From contig JBFMGS010000003.1 in assembly GCA_040752635.1 (NCBI GenBank), forward strand, positions 28,163-92,162: a stretch of 64,000 nucleotides of DNA. Direction: 5' to 3'. Each line of letters begins with the position of its first letter. The first letter of the stretch is position 1. Positions 7,834 to 15,429 of the stretch are shown here, piece by piece. Below the pieces are notes generated by a model that did no database searches, had not been told where the DNA came from, and saw nothing but the letters and a program-made list of their open reading frames with translations. The translations under genes were made by a program, and so were the position numbers. This stretch comes from JBFMGS01 sp040752635 (lineage in GTDB: Bacteria > Bacillota > SHA-98 > UBA4971).

Positions 7834-10350
7834 CTACCCATGTAACCCGGATTCCTTCCGGGGACTGGCTCTTTTCGCCGGCTTTTCCATCCTTCCCAGC
7901 GCCGACCTCACCACGACGCGCCGCCCATCGGAGATCACAGTCACTGCACCGTCAATGTCTGTGCGGAGCACGCGCATACCCGCCCGGTGGAGGGCACTGA
8001 TGGTCGTCCCCGCCGGGTGGCCGAACGGGTTTGGGCCGACGGACACCACGGCCCAGGTGGCCGAGATTACAGGGAGTACGCTTCCCGGACAGCCCCGTGC
8101 AGCGCCGTGGTGAGGCACCTTGAAAACGGCGCACCGGAGGTCCAGCCTGTTCCCTGCAAGGTGGGAGAGGATTTCCCCACCCGCGTCACCTGTGAGTAGC
8201 ACGCCAAAGCCGCCGAGAGTGAGCTTCATAACAAGAGACCAGTCATTCAGGTCCTGGCTGGAGTGATCCCCGAAGTCTTGCGGCGGATGCAGGACATTGA
8301 TCCTGACGCCGTCTCCCAGATCTATGAATCCTCCTTTCACCATTTCAAGGACTCGCACGTTTCTCTCGGCTGCCAGGCGGTCAAGTTCCCTATCGATGTT
8401 CGGCCTCACGGACTGGGGCAAAGCAGGCTTTACCAGAACGCCTACCCTGCACGACTTGAGCACCGCCATGAGGCCGGAGATATGGTCGTAATGCGGGTGG
8501 GTGCCGACCACGACATCGAGGCGTCTGACCCCTCGCCGGAGGAGAAATGGTACCACGACTTCGCTGCCAGGATCCTGGTCGGCGCCCGGCCATCCGCCGC
8601 CGTCCACGAGAACCGTGCGCCCGGACGGGCTCCGTAGGAATACCGAGTCGCCCTGCCCGACAGAAAGGAAGACCGTTTCAAGAAAAGCAGGCTTGAGCAC
8701 AGCAATCCACACCGCCGCCGCGGCTATCACAGCCATAAGGAGCGGCAAGTGTCGGCGCGCAGCGTGGATCCTGCGAAGCACTCGTCGTGAGCAGCCGAGC
8801 AACACAAGGGCAAGATAGCAAACGAGCACCAACCACAACGGGGGGCGGGCCACAGTGATCGAACCAAAAGGGACGCGTGCAAGAAGATCTATTGTGCCTT
8901 CGAGCGCGGATAAGATGAGAGCGTTGGCCGCGTTCAGGGGAAAGGCGAGCGCGCGACAGACGGCTCCTGCAAGGCCTGCCGAAAACCCGATGGTCACCGC
9001 GATTCCAGACATGGTAACGCACGGAATGTTGGCGATTGCCGCGATGGGAGCAATCCGACCGAAGTACCAGGCGACAAGCGGCATGGCGCCGATTTGCGTG
9101 GAAAGGGACACCGCAAAAGCCCTGGCAAAAGGCACAGGCAAACGGCGAAGCGCCCGCTCGATCCGAGGGGCAAACTGAAGTATGCTGTAGACGACTGCAA
9201 AGGACAACTGCGCTCCCGCGTCAAAGACCGACAGAGGACTTGCGGCCGCCATGACAAGACCCGCGAGATAGAGCGCGCTTCGCGCACTCACCTTTCGACC
9301 GGAAACTCCTGCTGCTACTGCAAATGAGAACATCAGGGCAGCTCGCACCACCGACGGCCGAAGTCCGCACCCAAGGGCGTAGATCCAGACGCCCGCCGCA
9401 ACGAAAGTGGCAGCGGCGGAGACGGGAAGCCGTAGCGCTGAGAATAGACCGTAAAGGACAACCGCGATGAAACCCACATGAAGCCCGGATACGGCGAAAA
9501 GATGAGAAGTGCCGGTGGCCTGGAGCTTCTCCTCCATCCCGGAGGGGGGTGACCCGAAAAGCATCCCGCATAAGATGGCAGCATGGTGTGGCTCAAGGGT
9601 GGCCCGGGTGACCGCGGTGATACGCCCTCTGAGGGAGGTTGCTGCCCGGACGAGAATCCCGAGATCGGCCGTACCGAGCAAATGGACATCGTCCGGGCTT
9701 CTTACGTATACCGTGCCCGATATACCCTGTCGTCTCAGGATGACCCGCATATCAGGCTCACCCGGGTTCGCCGGAGCCCTGGGTGGGTAGAACCTCCCTC
9801 TCACCCTGACCCTCGCTCCGGGCAAGAACGGACCTTCGTCGGTCCGGCCCTGCTTGCCCGTGATGAGAAGGTGCACCCCCGCCGGCCGCCTGTCGCCCCC
9901 AATCTCCTCCACTTTCACAACAGCGCGCCACCGGCTGTCAGAGGTTGCCTCCGGAAAGCCTGTGACGACCCCGGTGAAGTCAAATGCGCGGGAGGAGGCA
10001 TACTGCGCGAAGGCCCGGTCGCACGGCCGCGGCAGCGTTGACACGGCCATCACCATGGCGCCCGCAAGCATGGTGCCGGTGCAGAGCGAAGCCAGCCTGC
10101 GCAAGTCCTGTGGAAGCCCTTGGGCACATCTGCGGCACACAGGCCAGCAGATCGTTGCGGCAAGGCAGACTCCGAGCGCCCAGGCGAAGAGCTTGCCCCA
10201 TATGTCCATCATCGCCGCTCCAACGCAGAAAAGGACCACGGCGTAGAGTAGAACGCTCTCTCGTTGCATCCATGAGGCAACCCCTCTCACGGTGGGGCGG
10301 GCATCCACACGCATGCCTGGGAAGACGCCAGGCCCCCTGCAAGGATTCAT
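7834..10350 (-). CDS. comEC: DNA internalization channel ComEC/Rec2
   Basis: 838 residues in the usual order: an N-terminal membrane segment and OB-like DUF4131 region (about 30-200), the polytopic Competence domain (about 230-510, with HLFAVSGLHVGFIAVV), and a C-terminal metallo-beta-lactamase-like domain (from about 560) with THPHYDH metal ligands and VSVGQGDSVFL. It forms the inner-membrane channel for single-stranded DNA uptake. ATG at 10350 lies 6 nt after comEA and has only a weak ribosome binding site, so translational coupling to comEA is likely; a later ATG at codon 13 or 28 is possible. Full-length, so natural competence may be retained, but no pilus genes are visible here. Confidence 0.93.
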   Translation of the reverse strand: MNPCRGPGVFPGMRVDARPTVRGVASWMQRESVLLYAVVLFCVGAAMMDIWGKLFAWALGVCLAATICWPVCRRCAQGLPQDLRRLASLCTGTMLAGAMVMAVSTLPRPCDRAFAQYASSRAFDFTGVVTGFPEATSDSRWRAVVKVEEIGGDRRPAGVHLLITGKQGRTDEGPFLPGARVRVRGRFYPPRAPANPGEPDMRVILRRQGISGTVYVRSPDDVHLLGTADLGILVRAATSLRGRITAVTRATLEPHHAAILCGMLFGSPPSGMEEKLQATGTSHLFAVSGLHVGFIAVVLYGLFSALRLPVSAAATFVAAGVWIYALGCGLRPSVVRAALMFSFAVAAGVSGRKVSARSALYLAGLVMAAASPLSVFDAGAQLSFAVVYSILQFAPRIERALRRLPVPFARAFAVSLSTQIGAMPLVAWYFGRIAPIAAIANIPCVTMSGIAVTIGFSAGLAGAVCRALAFPLNAANALILSALEGTIDLLARVPFGSITVARPPLWLVLVCYLALVLLGCSRRVLRRIHAARRHLPLLMAVIAAAAVWIAVLKPAFLETVFLSVGQGDSVFLRSPSGRTVLVDGGGWPGADQDPGSEVVVPFLLRRGVRRLDVVVGTHPHYDHISGLMAVLKSCRVGVLVKPALPQSVRPNIDRELDRLAAERNVRVLEMVKGGFIDLGDGVRINVLHPPQDFGDHSSQDLNDWSLVMKLTLGGFGVLLTGDAGGEILSHLAGNRLDLRCAVFKVPHHGAARGCPGSVLPVISATWAVVSVGPNPFGHPAGTTISALHRAGMRVLRTDIDGAVTVISDGRRVVVRSALGRMEKPAKRASPRKESGLHG

Positions 10351-10356
10351 CCGCTT

Positions 10357-11037
10357 TCAGTAGATTGTAACGAGGTCCTTGAGAGCCGCATACTTCTTAG
10401 GGCCGATCCCCGATACATCCATGAGTTGCTCAGGCCGCTCGAACTTCCCGTTCACGTTGCGAAACTCCAGTATCCTCAGGGCAAGCGCCGGCCCTATCCC
10501 GGGCAGCATCTCTAGCTCGGCAGCGGTTGCCGTGTTAATGTTTACCTTACCAGTAGTTCGTGCGGCGGACGCAGGCGGAGCTTGGCCGGGCGCGTGAGCG
10601 GCGTCTACCCCGACTGCTGTGGGTGCCTTGGCCTGCCCCGGTCGTGGGAGATCCTTTGCCGGAACATAGACCTGTGTCGAATCGACGAGCATGCTCGCCA
10701 TGTTTACAGACTCCGGGCTTGCATTTCCGGTGAGCCCTCCAGCGATCATGACGGCATCCGCAACCCGGGACCCGCTCGGGAGAGCGTATACTCCCGGCTT
10801 CGCCACGGCGCCACAAACGTGTACGGTGATCAGATTCGGCTTTTCTTCCTGCGCTCCTGGAGATTCCTGCCTTTCCGCAGCCTCCACCTTACAGCCCGCC
10901 TCACCAGGCACCGGGCCCTGGTCGACCACAACGTCCGGGCGCCTCATCTGCTTTACAGTCAGGACCAGGCTTCCTGCAATGAACGCCACGAGCAACACAG
11001 CAACAACGAACCTTTGCCGTCCCGATAGACCAGACAC
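10357..11037 (-). CDS. comEA: Competence DNA-binding protein ComEA
   Basis: 226 residues: a single membrane anchor (residues 10-30), an SLBB domain (about 70-125, VHVCGAVAKPGVYALPSG), an Ala/Pro-rich linker, and a C-terminal helix-hairpin-helix DNA-binding domain (KVNINTATAAELEMLPGIG ... VSGIGPKKYAALK). It is the surface receptor for double-stranded DNA and hands it to ComEC, encoded immediately downstream. GTG at 11037 is preferred over the upstream ATG codons because GGGAGGT sits 7 nt before it. Region 11038-11353 upstream holds no supported gene and no promoter I can defend. Confidence 0.93.
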   Translation of the reverse strand: MSGLSGRQRFVVAVLLVAFIAGSLVLTVKQMRRPDVVVDQGPVPGEAGCKVEAAERQESPGAQEEKPNLITVHVCGAVAKPGVYALPSGSRVADAVMIAGGLTGNASPESVNMASMLVDSTQVYVPAKDLPRPGQAKAPTAVGVDAAHAPGQAPPASAARTTGKVNINTATAAELEMLPGIGPALALRILEFRNVNGKFERPEQLMDVSGIGPKKYAALKDLVTIY

Positions 11038-11353
11038 CTCCATCACCTCCCATGCTGTCATCGACGTTACGCGGGAGGATTCAATTCCTGGCCCAAACTT
11101 CCTCCAATGTCATCCTAACCCATACGGGCGGTTTAGGGGTAGTGCAAGAGGGCCCCATATCCTGGCAAATAGCCGAATCGTAGCATATGGACACACTGCC
11201 TGCTTTGGGACAGGGTGCCGGCGACTGTAGAAGGTTTCGCGCTTGTCACTTTCGAGCAGGAGGTACCGAGTGCAACACCGAGGGCCTTGAGTAGAGTCCG
11301 TATGCGAAGGAGCCAAGTGGATTCCAGGCGGCGAGCCCGGTCGCTTGCGGTAG

Positions 11354-11390
11354 AAAAAAGAAACCCCCCGCCTTGAGTTACGACGGGAGG
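11354..11390 (-). terminator. Rho-independent terminator after tRNA-Ala
   Basis: On the minus strand CCTCCCG pairs with CGGGGGG across a 13-nt loop and is followed by TTTCTTTTTT. It lies about 50 nt past the 3' end of the tRNA gene. Confidence 0.8.
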
Positions 11391-11441
11391 TAGCTTTAAT
11401 AAGACAGTGGCTGCTGCTAAGGGAAATGTAAAAGGACAAAA

Positions 11442-11517
11442 TGGTGGAGACGATGGGAATCGAACCCACGACCTCGTGAATGCCATTCACGCGCTCTCCC
11501 AACTGAGCTACGTCCCC
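11442..11517 (-). tRNA. tRNA-Ala, anticodon GGC
   Basis: A 76-nt cloverleaf with encoded CCA. Acceptor GGGGACG pairs with CGTCTCC (one G-U), D arm GCTC/GAGC, anticodon stem CGTGA/TCACG with loop ATGGCAT giving anticodon GGC (reads GCC and GCU), T arm CGTGGG TTCGATT CCCATCG. GCC is a dominant Ala codon in this GC-rich genome. Confidence 0.96.
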
Positions 11518-11598
11518 ACACCCGCGAGACTCAAGGGCGAGCATGCCCTGCCACGTCCGCCGAGCCACTGCGATTATAGCAGAGAGAGACCCCCGAAG

Positions 11599-12054
11599 TC
11601 AAGAGCCTGAAGCGGGGTTTGTGCCTGCAGTGGGGTTCCCCGTTGCCGGGCTCGCAGCCTGGGTTGCGGGACTCTTTAGCGTCCGCGCGCCCCTGTACAG
11701 GCGTTCCAGGTCATAGTACTCGCGCTCCCGGACGTGGAATACGTGGACCACCGTATCCGCGTAGTCCAGGATGATCCACCCCGCCTCCACCGTACCCTCC
11801 CGGTGCAGGGGCAACACGCTTCTGTCCTTGAGCTCTTCTAGAATTGCATCGGTGATTGCCTTAACATGCGTGCTCGTCGTTCCACTTGCAAGCACGAAAT
11901 AGTCGGCGATAATCGTCAACTCGTGGACATCGAGTAACACGACATCCAGGGCTTTCTTCGCTTCAGCGGCAGCACGCGCCGCCTCCGCGATGGATAGCGC
12001 GTCTATACCTGCCTGCCTCCTTACTGCAACGGCGTTTCGCGTCTCGTACTTCAA
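11599..12054 (-). CDS. rsfS: Ribosomal silencing factor RsfS (Iojap)
   Basis: Iojap family: LDVVLLDVHELTIIADYFVLASG, then EGTVEAGWIILDYADTVVHVFH, then REYYDLERLYRGA. It binds L14 and blocks subunit joining when nutrients run low. The coordinates use the only upstream standard-type start (TTG at 12054), which has no good ribosome binding site. A near-perfect TAAGGAGG at 12015-12022 lies 9 nt before an in-frame ATA (12006-12004), and initiation there would give a 135-residue protein whose N-terminus aligns in length with B. subtilis YqeL-type RsfS; see findings. The C-terminus has a short Ala/Pro/Thr tail beyond the domain. Confidence 0.9.
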   Translation of the reverse strand: MKYETRNAVAVRRQAGIDALSIAEAARAAAEAKKALDVVLLDVHELTIIADYFVLASGTTSTHVKAITDAILEELKDRSVLPLHREGTVEAGWIILDYADTVVHVFHVREREYYDLERLYRGARTLKSPATQAASPATGNPTAGTNPASGS

Positions 12055-12151
12055 GGCGAGACCGCACCGGGCTCCCCTCTATCCCCCACCGTGCACCCCG
12101 CATTGTTTTTCCGGAACGTCGTTGCCCGCCATCTTGTTCCGTCGAACTCCC

Positions 12152-12412
12152 CTAATACCTCGCCTGGCGGGGCCTCGCTTCGTTGACAATGATCTGTCTG
12201 CCGCGGAGCTCCATGCCGTTCATGGTAGCAACCACTCGATCCACGTCCTCATCGTCGATCTCAACAAACCCGAACCCCCTCGACCTTCCGGTCTCTCTGT
12301 CAGTAATCACTCTTGTGCTCTTCACGTCGGCAACCGTTCGAAACGCCTCGCCAAGCTCCTCATCAGTTACGGACCAGGGCAGGTTTCCCACATACAGGGT
12401 TCTTGTCACCAT
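12152..12412 (-). CDS. RRM-domain RNA-binding protein (Rbp family)
   Basis: 86 residues making a single RNA recognition motif: RNP2 LYVGNL at residues 6-11 and RNP1 RGFGFVEI near 45-52, followed by a short Arg-rich tail. Such glycine-poor single-RRM proteins occur in cyanobacteria and many Clostridia and bind single-stranded RNA; targets unknown. ATG at 12412 has GGAGGTGA a few nt upstream. A Rho-independent hairpin lies only about 20 nt upstream of the start codon, so the gene has no room for its own promoter and must be expressed by read-through of that hairpin (see the leader entry). Confidence 0.88.
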   Translation of the reverse strand: MVTRTLYVGNLPWSVTDEELGEAFRTVADVKSTRVITDRETGRSRGFGFVEIDDEDVDRVVATMNGMELRGRQIIVNEARPRQARY

Positions 12413-12431
12413 GCGTCACCTCCAGATGATT

Positions 12432-12467
12432 GTGAAAGAAAAACCAAGGTTGCAAGATACCTTGGTT
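12432..12467 (-). terminator. Rho-independent terminator / attenuator before the RRM gene
   Basis: AACCAAGGT (12442-12450 on plus) and ACCTTGGTT (12459-12467) form a perfect 9-bp stem with an 8-nt loop; on the minus strand the stem is followed by TTTCTTTC. It stands at the 3' end of a leader starting near 12699. Confidence 0.85.
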
Positions 12468-12699
12468 CTCCATCCGCGCATATAGACTTCTGATCGCGGT
12501 GCGGCCCTGTCCCCGCCGTAACCTGGCCGCTGTGCTACAAACGGGCTCTGACTATCCCCCGATCGGTTCCCAACTACGGAAAGACCCGAACCACGGAAAC
12601 CCGCAAAACACGTACGAGACCGGGAAGGATGTTTTCAATTGGTCCCGCGAGTCGGCGCACCTTTATGACACCTGGCTAAACCCCCAATTCCTACCTTAC
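12432..12699 (-). ncRNA. Candidate structured leader or small RNA upstream of the RRM gene
   Basis: About 268 nt between a consensus promoter (12706-12734) and a Rho-independent terminator. It contains several complementary segments, for example AATTGG with CCAATT (about 30 nt inside the 5' end) and GGTTC with GGAACC. No nadD or RRM coding sequence overlaps it. Either it is a free-standing small RNA or the 5' leader of the RRM gene with a conditional terminator. A 21-codon reading frame (ATG at 12481, TGA at 12418-12416) runs through the terminator and stops 3 nt before the RRM start. I could not match it to a known RNA family. Confidence 0.55.
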
Positions 12700-12705
12700 G
12701 GGCTT

Positions 12706-12734
12706 ATTATATCACCGAAAGTACTTCTTGTAAA
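12706..12734 (-). promoter_or_regulatory. sigma-A promoter of the RRM leader
   Basis: On the minus strand TTTACA (12734-12729), a 17-nt spacer and a perfect TATAAT (12711-12706). It starts just after the nadD stop codon and is one of the best promoter matches in the window. Confidence 0.8.
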
Positions 12735-12759
12735 CCGCCACCGGGAGCAAACTGCCGCC

Positions 12760-13407
12760 TCACCAGTAAAGTCCGGCCTTTCTTATGTAGTTTTCCACGC
12801 TTTCCGGAAGGAGATAGCGGATGGGATCCCCCTGTCGCACCCGCGCCCTGATATCCGTGGACGAGATTGCAAGCGCGGGTACCTCCACGACGAAAACACC
12901 GTGGGTCGCGATGCGACGCGCCTCCGAAAGCTCCGTCTCGAGACGCGCCATGCAGTATCCCGGCCGGGTGGCGACGATGAAAGCACACGTCTTTAGAAGC
13001 TCGTGTGCGTCCTTCCAGGTGAATATCTCGACTGCAGCGTCGGCGCCCGTGATAAAGAATATCTCGGCCCCGGGCGCACACTCCCTTTGAAACTGCCTGA
13101 CTGTATCGATGGTGTAGGAAGGTCCCGTTCTGTCAAGCTCCACCCGCGACACCTCGAAGTACGGGTTGGTCACAGTTGCGAGGACAGTCATCATGAACCT
13201 GTCTCTGCCGGGCGATATCTGTATCCCTTGTTTATGAGGAGGGACACCGGACGGCACGAATACAACGACCTCGAGCTGGAATTTCACCCTTGCGACCTCG
13301 GCAGTGACAAGATGCCCGTAATGAATCGGGTCGAATGTGCCACCCATGAGGCCGATCCTCTGCGCTCTTGAGATGTCCTTTCTAAGGAGCGAGTTCCCCT
13401 CTACCAC
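12760..13407 (-). CDS. nadD: Nicotinate-nucleotide adenylyltransferase
   Basis: 215 residues. GLMGGTFDPIHYGHL (residues 19-33) carries the nucleotidyltransferase HxGH signature, and ISSTDIRARV near 180 is the second conserved motif. The enzyme joins nicotinate mononucleotide and ATP to make deamido-NAD, the penultimate step of NAD synthesis. GTG at 13407 follows obg by 12 nt, so the two are probably cotranscribed; the obg-nadD-(yqeK)-rsfS order is conserved in Firmicutes, but here the YqeK-like hydrolase gene is missing and replaced by the leader plus RRM gene. Confidence 0.95.
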   Translation of the reverse strand: MVEGNSLLRKDISRAQRIGLMGGTFDPIHYGHLVTAEVARVKFQLEVVVFVPSGVPPHKQGIQISPGRDRFMMTVLATVTNPYFEVSRVELDRTGPSYTIDTVRQFQRECAPGAEIFFITGADAAVEIFTWKDAHELLKTCAFIVATRPGYCMARLETELSEARRIATHGVFVVEVPALAISSTDIRARVRQGDPIRYLLPESVENYIRKAGLYW

Positions 13408-13419
13408 GCCCGAGGCCCC

Positions 13420-14433
13420 CTATCGTTCGTCTTGCTCGGAGAAGACCAGGCGGGCCACGGCCCCTAGAAGTTCGGGTACACCTTCTCCGGTCAAGGCCGA
13501 GATAGCATACGTCTCAAACCCCCGGAGGCGAAGCGCCTCTCTCATCGTGTCAAGCTGGGCTTTTGCATGTGGCAGGTCTATCTTATTGGCAGCCACAAGC
13601 GTTGGCCGCAAAGCCAGGTCTGGGCTGTACAACCTAATCTCGTTCTGCACCACCTCGAACGCCCGCACCGGGTCGTTCCTATCGCCGCCCTGGGCAAGGT
13701 CCACGACGTGCACGAGCACGCGCGTGCGCTCTACATGCCGCAGGAACTCATGCCCCAGCCCGCCCCCCGCGTGGGCACCTTCGATGAGCCCGGGTATGTC
13801 GGCCACCACAAAGCTCCTTCCATCCCCAAGGTCAACCACACCGAGGTTTGGCACAAGAGTGGTAAACGGGTAGTCTGCAATCTTCGGCCTCGCTGCAGAA
13901 ATCCGCGAGATGAGCGTGGACTTGCCAACGTTTGGCAGGCCGACAAGGCCAACGTCCGCCAGAAGCTTGAGTTCAAGCTCGATCCAGCGTTCTTCTCCAG
14001 GGGTGCCAGGCTGTGCGTAGCGCGGAGCCTGCCTCGTCGCAGTAGCGAAATGTGCGTTCCCTTTACCGCCCCTGCCTCCTTTGGCAACCACAGCGGACTG
14101 CCCCAAGGACACAAGATCCGCGAGCACCTCGCCTGTCCCGGCGTCGCGTACTACCGTACCCGTGGGGACCCTTATGATCTCATCTGCGCCGTTCCTGCCG
14201 TACTGTTTCGCACCTCTGCCCGCCTGCCCGTCCTCTGCCACGTAGTGCTTCTTATGTCGCAGGTCCATCAGGGTGTGCAGGGAATTGTCGGCTGTCACCA
14301 CAACGTCCCCGCCGTCGCCGCCATCGCCACCGTCAGGCCCGCCGGCAGGGACGTATTTCTCGCGCCTGAAGCTTACGGCCCCTTTGCCGCCTCTGCCGGC
14401 TCTCACATAGATTCTGGCGGTATCCACAAACAT
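13420..14433 (-). CDS. obg: GTPase Obg
   Basis: 337 residues. Glycine-rich Obg fold at 1-158 (GRGGKGAVSFRREKYVPAGG, then GGDGGDGGD), followed by the GTPase domain with G1 GLPNVGKST, G3 DIPGLIEGAH and G4 NKID. Obg associates with the 50S subunit and is essential for growth and, in Bacillus, for entry into sporulation. The C-terminal OCT/TGS-like domain of many Firmicutes Obg proteins (about 430 residues) is absent; the protein ends after the G domain, as in E. coli-type lengths without the acidic tail. Same operon as rplU and rpmA, the standard arrangement. Confidence 0.95.
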   Translation of the reverse strand: MFVDTARIYVRAGRGGKGAVSFRREKYVPAGGPDGGDGGDGGDVVVTADNSLHTLMDLRHKKHYVAEDGQAGRGAKQYGRNGADEIIRVPTGTVVRDAGTGEVLADLVSLGQSAVVAKGGRGGKGNAHFATATRQAPRYAQPGTPGEERWIELELKLLADVGLVGLPNVGKSTLISRISAARPKIADYPFTTLVPNLGVVDLGDGRSFVVADIPGLIEGAHAGGGLGHEFLRHVERTRVLVHVVDLAQGGDRNDPVRAFEVVQNEIRLYSPDLALRPTLVAANKIDLPHAKAQLDTMREALRLRGFETYAISALTGEGVPELLGAVARLVFSEQDER

Positions 14434-14523
14434 GCCATCACCCCGGGCCTATCTTTCCCCGTTTCTTATCTTCGACGCCCTAACCTGCTTACCTGCCAGC
14501 CATAGGTCAGGCAGACGCGACAA

Positions 14524-14558
14524 CCCCCCGCAGGCCTTCCAGTGACGCCTGCGAGGGG
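14524..14558 (-). terminator. 12-bp stem-loop between rpmA and obg
   Basis: CCCCTCGCAGGC and GCCTGCGGGGGG (minus strand) pair over 12 bp with one G-U, 11-nt loop, followed by TTGTC only. It may be a partial terminator or a processing/stability hairpin separating the highly expressed ribosomal genes from obg. Confidence 0.5.
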
Positions 14559-14617
14559 CTTCTCATTCAAGCCTTTAGAAACGATAAACAACGTTCGGTG
14601 GGGCCACGTAGCAGCAT

Positions 14618-14887
14618 CTAAGCGGTCTCGATCTCTACAGGATACACGCTGACACGCTTTCTGTCCCTGCCGCATCTCTCATAGGCCACCTGGCCGTCAA
14701 CCTTCGCGAAAAGCGTGTCGTCGCTCCCAACGCCAACATTTGCGCCGGGGCGCATTCTCGTGCCACGCTGCCTCACCAGGATGCTCCCGGCAAGGACGTA
14801 CTCGCCTGCGTGCTCCTTGACCCCGAGCCTCTTGGACCGCGAATCGCGGCCATTTCTGGAGCTACCAACGCCTTTCTTGTGAGCCAT
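14618..14887 (-). CDS. rpmA: 50S ribosomal protein L27
   Basis: 89 residues starting AHKKGVGSSRNGRDS, the flexible N-terminus that reaches the peptidyl transferase centre. Most Firmicutes make L27 with a nine-residue N-terminal extension ending in FFA that the protease Prp removes; here the extension is absent and no prp gene lies between rplU and rpmA (only 84 nt), so the mature-form N-terminus is encoded directly. That pairing of absent extension and absent protease is consistent. Confidence 0.97.
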   Translation of the reverse strand: MAHKKGVGSSRNGRDSRSKRLGVKEHAGEYVLAGSILVRQRGTRMRPGANVGVGSDDTLFAKVDGQVAYERCGRDRKRVSVYPVEIETA

Positions 14888-14971
14888 CTATCTCCACCTC
14901 CTCACATCAGACAAAGGACCAAAGGACACAAACGGCGACTCCGCGCGCACCGTTCGCGGCGCAACGCGGCG

Positions 14972-15286
14972 CTACGCTTCGATCTTTTGTACGCGCACTT
15001 CCGTGTATGGCTGCCTGTGGCCGTAACGTCTTCGGTAGTTCTTCTTTGCCTTGTACTTGAAGACGAAGATCTTGCGCGCCTTGCCGTGAGCGATCACACT
15101 GGCGACCACCCTTGCTCCAGGGACATGAGGCGCTCCCACCTTGACCCCGCCGTCCTTATCGGACACCACGAGCACCCGATCGAACTCCACGGGCTCGCCG
15201 GGTTCGGCCGAAACCCGCTCGACCCGAAGCACATCGCCTTCACTCACCCGATATTGTTTGCCGCCTGTCTCTATCACCGCGTACAT
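14972..15286 (-). CDS. rplU: 50S ribosomal protein L21
   Basis: 104 residues, YAVIETGGKQYRVSEGD at the N-terminus and FKYKAKKNYRRRYGHRQPYT near the C-terminus, both diagnostic of L21, which binds 23S rRNA. First gene of the rplU-rpmA-obg-nadD group, expressed from the promoter at 15400-15429. Confidence 0.97.
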   Translation of the reverse strand: MYAVIETGGKQYRVSEGDVLRVERVSAEPGEPVEFDRVLVVSDKDGGVKVGAPHVPGARVVASVIAHGKARKIFVFKYKAKKNYRRRYGHRQPYTEVRVQKIEA

Positions 15287-15393
15287 CCGCTTCCAAGTCT
15301 CCTCTCGCTATGTCTCGCCGGAACCAGGCACACCCGCGCATAAGCCGGCGTGTTTCAAGCCCGCACCGAGCGGCACGGCGACACGCGCCCACA
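15287..15393 (-). promoter_or_regulatory. rplU 5' leader, possible autoregulatory RNA
   Basis: About 107 nt from the predicted transcription start to the rplU ATG, GC-rich, with GCCGG/CCGGC and other complementary stretches. L21 leader RNAs are known in Firmicutes, but I cannot confirm a match by eye. Confidence 0.35.
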
Positions 15394-15399
15394 TGACCG

Positions 15400-15429
15400 A
15401 GTTTACCACATCCGGCACATGCCTGTCAA
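15400..15429 (-). promoter_or_regulatory. sigma-A promoter of rplU operon
   Basis: Minus strand: perfect TTGACA (15429-15424), 18-nt spacer, TAAACT (15405-15400). The -35 hexamer overlaps the last codons of rng. Confidence 0.75.

Noticed and set aside
11110..11568. 152-codon minus-strand frame across the tRNA and its terminator
   Set aside because: It translates through tRNA-Ala and the terminator hairpin and has no homology pattern.
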